Position numbers and translations under genes: made by a program. This document shows, one piece after another, positions 16,901 through 25,674 of a stretch of DNA of 64,000 nt (position 1 is its first letter; the number at the start of each line of letters is the position of its first letter). This DNA comes from Nannobrachium achirus (Eukaryota > Chordata > Actinopteri > Myctophiformes > Myctophidae). Under the pieces are notes generated by a model. It was not told where the DNA came from. It saw nothing but the letters and a program-made list of their open reading frames with translations, and searched no databases. The stretch lies in the NCBI GenBank assembly GCA_963921795.1, contig OY997645.1, positions 16,558,865 to 16,622,864 of the forward strand, read 5' to 3'.

Positions 16901-19900
16901 TAGTCGTTATTCTTTAGTCGTTGTTTTTTGAAATAGCGAGGGACAGAAAATGCTCTGGGGGCAGATTCTCCTCTGCCTACAAAATTATGTCACGGCTTAA
17001 AAGCCCCATAGGGATATACACCATCCCAGTTGTAGACACTAGAGGCGGAATGGTAGATATCTAATGGTAAATCTCACAAATGCCCAATGTTACTGGTATT
17101 AGATAACATGAGTGTGGTGCAGAGACTGGTGGTAAAGGTAAAGAATAAATATTTTTGCCTGAAAAAGCCAGTACTCATGCTGACAGGAAACTCACCACCA
17201 GTAGCGAGAGACCAATATATCGGGAACCGATTATCGGCCGCCGATATGACCTTATTTGGGCATATCGGTATCGGTGAAATTTCCCGCCGATATAAAAATA
17301 AATTAATAAAACTGGCTGCAGTGCCTTGGAGCTGTGTGGAGTCTGTGGACTGCATTTGGAAGTGCAATGAAATACTTTGTCCAGCAGAGCGCGCCATGCA
17401 CTGTTGCACACAGCTCACATTTCCTTCATAGGTCACTCACTGAGGCTAGACCTACTCTCAACACAACACAAACAGGACACACAGTACCTTTTTTGTGGAG
17501 GATGGAGATACATTTGTTCTTCAACATCTGCAGTGTGAAGGGCTGGAGTGTAAGGAGATCAACCTCATCCTCTTCGTGTGCGGAGCCACGGGATGGGTCA
17601 GACTGGATAAGTGCTACCACTTGAAAGAGTTGTTCTCCAGGGACCTGGCCAATGTCTTGTGCAAGCTGCCGCAACTCGTCCACAGGCATGGAATTCTCCT
17701 TGTTGCTGTAGGCAGGACACACAGGTGGCAGATAACTCATTACAAAAGAACACTTCTGTAGTGCTTGAGTGAGGTGTCCGGTTTATAATAATGACATGTA
17801 TCAGATTAAGCTACTGTAAGTGTGAAAATCCTACTTGGTCTTCCTGCTTTTGGTGTTCCTAGATTTGGACTCTCCGAGCGACTGATCCGAGGCATTAGGC
17901 TGCAAAGAGACCCGGGGAATGTCTTTTGCAAGCTGCTGCAACTCCTTCACAGGCATGGATGTAACCCCATCTCTGTAGATAGAGGCAAGACACACAGGTG
18001 GCAGATAACTCATTACAAAAGAACACTTCTGTAGTGCTTGAGTGAGGTGTCCGGTTTATAATAATGACATGTATCAGATTAAGCTACTGTAAGTGTGAAA
18101 ATCCTACTTGGTCTTCCTGCTTTTGGTGTTCCTAGATTTGGACTCTCCGAGCGACTGATCCGAGGCATTAGGCTGCAAAGAGACCCGGGGAATGTCTTTT
18201 GCAAGCTGCTGCAACTCCTTCACAGGCATGGATGTAACCCCATCTCTGTAGATAGAGGCAAGACACACAGGTGGCAGATAACTCATTACAAAAGAACACT
18301 TCTGTAGAGCTTGAGTGAGGTGTCCGGTTTATAATAATGACATGTATCAGATTAAGCTACTGTAAGTGTGAAAATCCTACTTGGTCTTTCTGCTTTTGGT
18401 GTTCCTAGATTTGGACTCTCCGAGCGACTGATCCGAGGCATTAGGCTGCAAAGAGACCCGGGGAATGTCTTTTGCAAGCTGCTGCAACTCCTTCACAGGC
18501 ATGGATGTAACCCCATCTCTGTAGATAGAGGCAAGACACACAGGTGGCAGAGAACTCATTACAAAAGAACACTTCTGTAGTGCTTGAGTGAGGTGTCCGG
18601 TTTATAATAATGACATGTATCAGATTAAGCTACTGTAAGTGTGAAAATCCTACTTGGTCTTTCTGCTTTTGGTGTTCCTAGATTTGGACTCTCCGAGCGA
18701 CTGATCCGAGGCATTAGGCTGCAAAGAGACCCGGGGAATGTCTTTTGCAAGCTGCTGCAACTCCTTCACAGGCATGGATTTAACCCCGTCTCTGTAGATA
18801 GAGGCAAGACACACAGGTGGCAGAAAAGTCATTACAAAAGAACATAATAATGACATGTATCAGATTAAGCTACTGTAAGTGTGCAAATCCTACTTGGTCT
18901 TTCTGCTTTTGGCGGTTCTAGATTTGGTGTTTCCAAGCGACTCATCAGAGGCATCGGCAATGTATTCTGCAAGCTGCCGCAACTCCTCCTCAGATCTGAA
19001 TTTCACCTTGTTGCTGTAGGGAGGCAGGACACAAAAAAACAGGTGGCAGAAATCTCAATACAAAAGAACACTTCTGGATTGTATGAGTGAAATGCAGACA
19101 AAATGAAGACACCAGCAATATGTGGATTCAGCAAGTAACCCTGCAGATGATCTCACACGCAGCAAGACTTTGGAGGAGCTGGTGAAGCCCAACAGATGTG
19201 TTTCAATGCGTCCAGTAGTCTGAAAGCACACCAGCATCTCCACACTGGAGAAAAACCTTTCAAGTGTATACTTTGTGACAAGAGTTTCACTACGTCATCT
19301 GATCTAAAGAGACACCAGCATGTCCACACTGGAGCAAAACCATTCCATTGTAAACACTGTGACAAGAGTCAGTCATTTAAGTAATCTGAACACACACCAG
19401 CTTACCCATACTGGAGATAAACCTTTCAACTGTACCCTAACACTGTGACAAGAGTTTCATTACATAGTCTCACCTAAAGAAACAACAGCAAAGCCTCTAC
19501 AGCAGGGGTCTTCAAAGTTGTCAGGGCAAGGACCCCTTAGTTGAGAGAGATGAAGCCCACAACCTTATCATAGATTCCATATTGTTTGCCAGCACAATAC
19601 ATTAGGGTATTTTGGATTCATGTCAATTTGTGTTTTTTAACCACTTGAACTGTCAATACTTCTCCCCTCTACACCAAACCTCTTTGCCGAAAATAGCCGA
19701 TCTACAAGCTCACAACGCCTCGCAGCGCGAGGCATTGTGAGCTTGTAGATCTGCTATTTTTGGCCAAAGTTCTCCAAATCTGGTTAAGAATCTGTCTATA
19801 AAGGAGATTTTCTTTTTCTTTTCTTTCTATCACACAAAGATTTGGAGGACCCCCTGTAGTAACTCTGAGGACCCCCTCGGGGTCCCGGACCCCCTGTTGA

Positions 19901-20041
19901 AGACCCTTGCTCTACAGGCTGAATTCACTAACTAATAATAATTTAGACATGTATCAGATTAAGCTAAGTGTGTTAATCCTACCTTGTGTTTCTGGCTTCT
20001 CTGAGTGGCTGCAGCAGATCAATGCCGGAAGAGCCATTAGG
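10912..20041 (-). CDS. NET-domain and tyrosine-recombinase-like multi-exon gene
   Basis: Proposed exons in transcript order: 20041-19983, 19013-18894, 18791-18654, 18518-18381, 18245-18108, 17972-17835, 17705-17488, 16725-16513, 15608-13434, 13276-13187, 12883-12737, 12323-12273, 11631-11575 and 11129-10912 (stop). All junctions keep frame: 1,300 codons including stop. Exon 17705-17488 encodes a BET-type NET domain ([26 protein letters not shown]), which in BRD proteins binds chromatin regulators. The 2,175-bp exon has acidic repeats, two zinc-finger-like motifs (FCLYCELPF...HLENVH; HCVHC...HMKKC) and a recombinase-like end: [22 protein letters not shown]. The first HxxR histidine reads Thr. 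The last exon adds a basic 72-residue tail ([15 protein letters not shown]). It may be a transposon-derived host gene or a multicopy fish family. The large exon and NET exon are well supported; the 5' end is uncertain. Confidence 0.6.
11855..12049. repeat. Tandem duplication of about 95 bp in an intron
   Basis: ATTACAAATGAGCTTGTTGT...TTTGTAGATCCTAAT occurs twice in succession with only a few differences. It lies between the two duplicated small exons of the NET/recombinase-like gene. Confidence 0.9.
12590..12665 (+). mobile_element. Possible LINE 3' end
   Basis: The stretch ends GGTTAATAAAGAAATCTGAATCTGAAT, an AATAAA signal followed by a short (TCTGAA)-like tail, typical of truncated fish CR1/L2-type retroposons. 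No reverse transcriptase is present. Family assignment is tentative. Confidence 0.4.
12739..12883 (-). repeat. Three 48-bp in-frame repeats inside an exon
   Basis: The exon contains three consecutive near-identical 48-bp units, each encoding the 16-residue repeat [16 protein letters not shown]. They keep the reading frame of the NET/recombinase-like gene. Confidence 0.9.
15190..15540 (-). repeat. 171-bp coding duplication
   Basis: Two tandem 171-bp copies within the large exon encode the acidic segment [19 protein letters not shown] and its following 38 residues. The copies differ at scattered positions but stay in frame. Confidence 0.9.
15893..15949. repeat. AGATCTACAAGCT palindrome copy
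   Basis: AAAAATAGCAGATATACAAG pairs with CTTGTAGATCTGCTATTTTT, with centre CTCACAGCAGCTGCGAG. A separate short palindrome (TAGAATTATTG / CAATAATTCTA) lies just upstream at 15851-15875. Confidence 0.9.
15955..16130 (-). mobile_element. hAT-like MITE fragment, 'CAGTGGTTCTCAAACC' family
   Basis: On the minus strand it begins CAGTGGTTCTCAAACCTTTT and runs through GGACCCCC and GGGACCACC blocks. The same family recurs near 22002-22130, 22380-22540 and 37380-37545. The terminus resembles hAT elements; no transposase is present. Confidence 0.55.
17822..19013 (-). repeat. 273-bp tandem exon array upstream of the NET exon
   Basis: Four nearly identical 273-bp units (17822, 18095, 18368, 18641) plus a diverged fifth (exon 19013-18894). 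Each carries an acceptor CTACAG, a 138-bp open exon starting and ending in phase 2 (120 bp in the fifth), and a donor AAGTAGGA. Each exon encodes a partial NET N-terminus ([13 protein letters not shown]) followed by a Lys/Arg/Ser-rich tail ([12 protein letters not shown]). The same start is present in the intact NET exon ([13 protein letters not shown]). If the donors are not used, the next in-frame codon is TAG. Exon use therefore needs transcript evidence. Confidence 0.8.
19140..19480 (+). pseudogene. C2H2 zinc-finger gene fragment
   Basis: Open sequence at 19196-19384 encodes zinc-finger linkers and fingers ([31 protein letters not shown]). Further finger pieces continue to about 19480 ([13 protein letters not shown], with an extra CTAACA block) but frame shifts and stops break them. 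It is intronic to the NET/recombinase-like gene, on the opposite strand, and is probably a retroposed or decayed Kruppel-type finger segment. Confidence 0.75.
19503..19910. mobile_element. hAT-like MITE with 8-bp target duplication
   Basis: Termini CAGGGGTCTTCAA and TTGAAGACCCTTG are inverted repeats, flanked on both sides by the 8-bp direct repeat CTCTACAG (19495-19502 and 19911-19918). An 8-bp duplication and CA...TG ends are diagnostic of hAT elements. It encloses a copy of the AGATCTACAAGCT palindrome. Confidence 0.9.
19690..19761. repeat. AGATCTACAAGCT palindrome inside a hAT MITE
   Basis: AAAATAGCCGATCTACAAGC and GCTTGTAGATCTGCTATTTT form the outer stem, with inner stem CACAACGCCTCGC / GCGAGGCATTGTG. 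Pairing extends outward through CTTTGCC / GGCCAAAG. Confidence 0.93.
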
Positions 20042-20403
20042 CTGCAGAGGAAAGGAGTAAGACCAGAGTTAAGAGGCATAAAGAAGGGGGAAAAAAACAA
20101 ACAAACAAAAAAACAGGTCCCTCTAAGTGTGAATGTATTTTATACATCTAGGCTGAATCTTCCTCTGCACATACTGTACACCTACTCCAACTCACATGTC
20201 AAGGACCAAAATGCTCCAGTGTTGTTTTCAAAGACAAGACGAAACATGTTCAGCGACTACCTTTTTACACTGACAAAAACTAAATTGAAATTGAATGAAA
20301 ACAAGCTCTGATGAATACAAACTAGACTAAAATAATTGGAAGGGACTAGTGGGCCAGTATATCCACTATAAATAAGTCATTGTACACTTGGTTTCATGAT
20401 GTA

Positions 20404-20459
20404 AATAGCCGATCTACAACCTCACAACATGTTGTGATGCGGTATAGATCTGCTATTTT
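20404..20459. repeat. AGATCTACAAGCT palindrome copy
   Basis: AAATAGCCGATCTACAACCT on the left and GGTATAGATCTGCTATTT on the right, with centre CACAACATGTTGTGATGC. Confidence 0.85.
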
Positions 20460-20539
20460 CAGCAAGGGTGAAATCACTCATTAAGACGGCATCAAGGCCT
20501 GCCAAATTACATTTTATATATTATTGTTATCATCAACAA

Positions 20540-20986
20540 CCAGGCCTGGAATTTCGTCATTTTAGGGGCAAGGCCACTTTGAGGGCACAAAGGCCAAATG
20601 CCAGGGCAGGAAGGCCATCGAATAAAACAAGATTTTAGAATAATTAATAAAACAATTCGTTTAATTTAAGGGTTAAGGATCTATCTGGTGTGAAATAAAT
20701 AAATTGGTATTTACAATCTGATCCATGCACAAATCAAAGTTACTAGATTGGTTTAAAAATGACGACTCAACAAAAGACACTGGTGTCTGCATGACAAGAA
20801 AGAGACACTGACATGAGAAGACAGAGACAGAGGGGAGTAGTACAGTCAGCTGCTGGGGGCATTGAGGCCACTGTGGCCTCAGGTCATGTCATTTTTTGGA
20901 GGGGCAGATGGCCAAACTGAAGGGCCACTGAACGACGGCCATGGCCTTCATGGACTCCTTTGAAATTCCTGCCCTGGTCCTAGCCT
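20540..20986. mobile_element. Inverted-terminal MITE, 'CAGGCCTGGAATTTC' type
   Basis: Left end CCAGGCCTGGAATTTC matches, inverted, right end GAAATTCCTGCCCTGG with a few mismatches. The interior is rich in GGCCACT/AAGGCC motifs and has no coding capacity. No clear target duplication was found; hAT-like by its ends. Confidence 0.6.
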
Positions 20987-21334
20987 GCTTCCAGACCATA
21001 GACCCCGCCCCACGCTCAGAGACCAGAGACTCTTTCTCTGGTCTGGAGCTGAGTACAGGAATCACTTTTTATTTTCGGCTGCTCCAATGAGCGCGGGGGG
21101 TGGGGGTGGGTCTAACGAATATCCAATCCGCGCAGCAGTTGAAACGATTCAAACGAAGTTCACACACAGGCAGGCTGAGGAAGGCACACGCACACACACG
21201 CTGAGTTCACCAAGCTGTTTATGTTTATTACATGTTTATGGTTGCAGTTCTGTCACTGGCACAGTGAAAGATTTGCACACATTTTCAAGACTTTTTCAAA
21301 AATAGCAGATCTACAAGCTCGCAGCGCGGCACTC

Positions 21335-21373
21335 GGACGCGACGCACGGTGGACGCGACCGTGCGTCGCGTCC
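21335..21373. repeat. CpG-rich perfect hairpin
   Basis: A 16-base arm GGACGCGACGCACGGT (21335-21350) is perfectly complementary to ACCGTGCGTCGCGTCC (21358-21373) across the loop GGACGCG. It follows the left arm of an AGATCTACAAGCT palindrome. Confidence 0.95.
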
Positions 21374-22158
21374 ACCGTGCGTCTCGATCACCGTGCATCG
21401 CGATCACTCGCGCGCACGCTCGCAAAAAAGTCCCTCCCTGTAAATCGCTTAGAATAGAGCACAGTTTCAGACTAAAGCGTGAGCTGAGTCTGAAATCAGG
21501 CTACCCTGGTCCTATGCTTATTTAGTTAAAAACATATCATTACACACCCAATGAAGCTCTGAATTCATGGAGATTTATTTTTCTTTTCTCACATTCCTAT
21601 GCCAATAATTTGATGACTCCTCTAGGAAACACTTCTGGCTTAGGAATGCTATAAAAAATTAAATCTCCATGAATTTAAGGCTTCGCCGGATGTGCAATTG
21701 ATAGAACATAAGTCATTTTTGGGGTGAACGACTCCTTTAAAGGTTAGACAACCACTGACATAGTAGTCTCTCAAGAACCGACTAACTGAGCTCCAGTTGA
21801 AGTGGACCTTTTCTTTGATGATGGCTGGCCAGATTGCTGACATAGATTTTTTTAAACTTAGAAGGATTCAAAAGACACTTATAGAATTAAAATTAAAAAT
21901 GTCAAGATTTTTCAGCTGTGAGCTTGTAGACCTGCTATTTTTTTATATTTAAAGCATAAAATATTGAGTCATATTGATTGTGTTCAGGTCTAAATGGGTT
22001 AAATGTCAAGGACCCCCAAACTGATATTCATTTGGCCACGGACCCCCATCTCAAAATATGTAGTTCCAGGGACCACCCAGAAGCAAAATTTGAGTTACAA
22101 ACGTTCGCTTTGAAAATACATATATTCAAAGATTTGCACATATTTTCACGACTTTGTC

Positions 22159-22203
22159 AAAAATAGCAGATCTACAAGCTTGGCTTGTAGATCTGCCATT
22201 TTT
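22159..22203. repeat. AGATCTACAAGCT palindrome, minimal copy
   Basis: AAAAATAGCAGATCTACAAG pairs with CTTGTAGATCTGCCATTTTT with almost no loop (CTTGG), making this the shortest form of the family. Confidence 0.93.
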
Positions 22204-22557
22204 AAAAAATCGTGAAAATTTGATTTTTGACCCGATTCTATAAGTGTCTTTTGAATCCTTCTAAGGTTTTTTGAAAAACCTATGTTTCTATGTCAGCAAA
22301 CTGGCCAGCCATCGTCAAAGAAAAGGTCCTTTTCACTTCAACTGGAGCTCAGTTAGTCGGTTCTTGAGAGACTACCATGTCAGTGGTTCTCTAACCTTTT
22401 CATGTCAAGGACCCCCAAACTGATATTTATTTGGCCACGGACCCCCATCTCAAAATATGTAGTTCCAGGGACCACCCAGAAGCAAATTTTCAGTTACAAA
22501 CGTTTGCTTTGAAAACACATATATTCAAAGATTTGCACACATTTTCACGACTTTTCC

Positions 22558-22613
22558 AAAAATAGCAGATCTACAAGCTTGCAGCGCGGCACTCGGTGCC
22601 ACGCTGTGAGCTA
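22558..22613. repeat. AGATCTACAAGCT palindrome copy, right arm truncated
   Basis: AAAAATAGCAGATCTACAAG is followed by GCGCGGCACTCGGTGCCACG and TGTGAGCTAGT. The central GGCACTCGGTGCC is also seen near 13352 and 37625 in slightly altered form. Confidence 0.8.
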
Positions 22614-22884
22614 GTCTAGTCAACTCTACCTGCAGATGATAAGTGGAGGCAACAATGGAGTCAATCTCCTTAATTCCACTAGAATGTAATTTAATTGTTG
22701 TACTAATTAGTAGTATTGTCATACTACTTATTAACTGAGAACCAATAATATCAGCAATACGTCAATTGCATAGTAATCATGTATCAAAGCTAGTCAAAAT
22801 GGATAGAATCATGATTTATTTTTTAACATAAATGTAAAAAAAAAAAGAAAAACATTTTTTTTTTTTTTTTTTTTAAGCAATAAT

Positions 22885-22952
22885 TTCACGGACCCCCTGC
22901 AGTACCTCCGCGGACCCCCTAGGGGTCGCGGACCCCCTGTTGAAGACCCCTG
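22885..22952. mobile_element. hAT-like MITE right end
   Basis: CGGACCCCCTGTTGAAGACCCCTG matches the right terminus of the MITE at 19503-19910. I could not fix the matching left end. Confidence 0.5.
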
Positions 22953-24064
22953 GCCTAACTATCAAACATCAATCATCCTATCCTTGACTCCAGACTCCAT
23001 TTATTCAACCCCAAATTCATGCTAATTACAAAGCATGCTGGACATGGCAAAACAAACGGCACCCCAGTTATAGTGCGAGTGATCTTCTCCACACAAGCCA
23101 CCCAGCTGCTTACTGCCCATCCCCCACTACACTGTCTCGAGCTAATCAGCGTTATCAACTTCAGCTGTGCCAAAAGCCGCCCAACACCCCCCCCCCCCCC
23201 CCCAGGCAGACAAGACTCTCAGGAATACAATCCATGGCTTATTTTCTGCTTGCTTGCCTGCTTTTTCACCTTGTTGTTTAGGCTATCACCTATCATGGAT
23301 TCATGTCTAATCTGTTTGTACACAATCTTTTGTAACACGTTTTTTTAAGACATTAAACAATGTTCTGAGCCGAGCACTGTAGTATGCTCACTTGCATGCA
23401 CTTCGTCTCGTCACTTCGTCTTGCGCAGGCACAAGACTGAACCTACAGCCCATGGGATTGGATTGGCGGAGACTGTGTCTTAGCAACACTGTAGCCAATG
23501 GGCTGCTTACAAACAGCGCAGCGCCCCTCCCAGCAATGGGATGCAGCAGCACTTTTCTCAGAGCAGAGTGGAATCGCTGTCAATTCTCAATTAAATCATC
23601 CCGTCATTCATATTTATACCCCAACCTTCAAATACGGGACAAAGACTTCCACAGTGAAATAACAGACTGCCAGTGGCATCAGTTCATTTATTTATTCAGT
23701 TTATTTTTTGACGGCTCATCATCCGTCCACCAGTGCGTCAGTTCAGCAAAAGCTAAGGTATGGCAACATGACTGTTGTCTGGTCTTGCACGTGATGGCAC
23801 GCATGCAACACACCAGTCATGTTGCCAAACTATTAGCTACATGCACGATGAGTTTATTTTACATTTTATTATTTTCCCCTGTAATCATGGTATGGTACCA
23901 TACCCATGTGTGCCTCTGCTCTCTGCCTCGCAATGCTCCCATCCATCAGCTATGCTCGCTGTGTTGCATGCCAGGAGGTTTGCGTTAATGCGTCCCGCCA
24001 CGATATGCATCAGATTTACATCACTGTGTTACAAACAAATATACAAAATCGTTTGAAAGATTAC
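22953..24064. other. Stretch without recognised gene, includes (C)n run
   Basis: Contains a poly-C tract at about 23188-23203. The 198-codon plus-strand open frame at 23392-23988 has no recognisable domain, signal or splice context, so I do not call a gene. Confidence 0.4.
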
Positions 24065-24106
24065 CTCATGTGTAGACATTATTCTCCTGCCTTCCTCCAG
24101 CTCCAT
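24065..24106 (-). CDS. Candidate first coding exon of the NET/recombinase-like gene
   Basis: An ATG at 24106 opens a 14-codon frame (MELEEGRRIMSTHE) ending exactly at a GTAATC donor in phase 0. The next proposed exon (20041-19983) starts in phase 0, so the two would join in frame. CCAAT boxes lie just upstream. The exon is very short and chance agreement is possible. Confidence 0.3.
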
Positions 24107-24156
24107 GTAGACTACTTCCTTGTATGTGGAAATGTACTGCTGACTGCTGCACGTAG

Positions 24157-24250
24157 ATTGGCTCAAGTGGCACGTGATAGGCAGCACGCCATATGATTGG
24201 CTATAGGAGTGTGAAAGCGGCGCAAACACACTGTTCTGCAGTTGCATTGG
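24157..24250 (-). promoter_or_regulatory. CCAAT/E-box cluster, candidate promoter
   Basis: Three inverted CCAAT motifs (ATTGG at 24157, 24196 and 24246) and one E-box CACGTG (24171-24176) lie within 95 bases directly upstream of the candidate first exon. Such spacing is common in TATA-less vertebrate promoters. Direction and use are inferred. Confidence 0.35.
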
Positions 24251-24494
24251 TTTGGTCAATAGGGGGAGGTAGAGGAGATTCATTAAACACTCCTTAAACA
24301 CTCTTTTCATGTTTTTCTATCTTTGTGGGGACTTTTCTAAAAAACCGTGTGGAGCTCAACAGGCATGTCAGCAATGCTTACTCTCGATTTAAACGATAAA
24401 CGGTGTGGGGACGCGGTTTTTGGTCCCCACACCGTTTTGGGTCCTCTGTAGGTGAGTGTGTTGTCAGACGCTTGTCCCCACGAAGTAGCAAAAA

Positions 24495-24655
<161 letters not shown>

Positions 24656-25674
24656 CTCCATTTAGAAACTATTACGAGTCGCCACAGGAGTGCAGCAGAG
24701 ACTCTGTAAACATAAGCTCTTGTTATCATTCTGGGACTGCAGCATAAATACCTTTGGGTGTTGCCCTCTTCACTCTGTTTCCTTATACCAAATTACACTG
24801 CGTTATAAGCATATAGATATAGAAGTGCATGATCAGATACTGAGAAGCTACAAAGTTTAAAATAAAGAATGGCAAATATATTTTTATTAGGGATTATGAA
24901 GAAAAGAAATTGTGTGACATAATATTGAAAAAAGGTAAGGTGTGGGCCTACATATTATACTAGTGCATTTCAGTCCTGCATAGAACTTATTCTGATATAG
25001 CTAGACAATGCACAGACAAAAGCCAAGTAATGTTACACAACAATTTGCCAAGCAATTGAACAATTAGGAGATCTAATAGGTTCTCAGTCTATCTATCAGA
25101 CTACATTATTGCAGAACTCAAAATATCAGTAGGCTACTCGCAAGAACATTTCTTATCTCGAAGGCCTACAGGCATATAACATTTGTCTGTGACAACAGAT
25201 CTGTGAAAAAAGATCTACAGACAGGATTAAGTCTTACAAATATCAAGATTCACAATTGACGACAGTTGTGTACTTGTAGATCTGCTCTTTTCTGTGTTTG
25301 ACATGTGTGCAGGGCAACCAAGTAAATCAGGCATTACAATGCATAGTTAGGTTGAGGTTTCATCTATGATGAAATGGCTTAATTCGATGCACTGTTGCTG
25401 TTGGGGCATTTCGATATAGTGGAGAGCTCATGCCCTGAAGCTGTTTGCGTTCATTGTTTGTGGTTAAAAACAAACTGCTGGTGCAGTAACTTGTGTAACT
25501 TTGTTCTTGTAGTGTTGCATGCCCTTTCTGGCTCATGAGCCTCAGGCTATGGATTGTGAAACTTCTGAGAGGAACGGAAAATTGAACCTGGCTTGTTTCT
25601 TCAGTTTAAAGAAGAAGTATTGGGAGAAATACATGATGAATGCATAATCGTGCATACTCATGCTGCTATGTGGA
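24656..25674. other. Intergenic DNA without recognised gene
   Basis: AT-rich, no supported exon. A single right arm of the palindrome family (CTTGTAGATCTGCTCTTTT) occurs near 25272-25290. Confidence 0.4.

Noticed and set aside
23392..23988. 198-codon plus-strand open frame
   Set aside because: No recognisable domain or promoter, and low-complexity content; could be chance.
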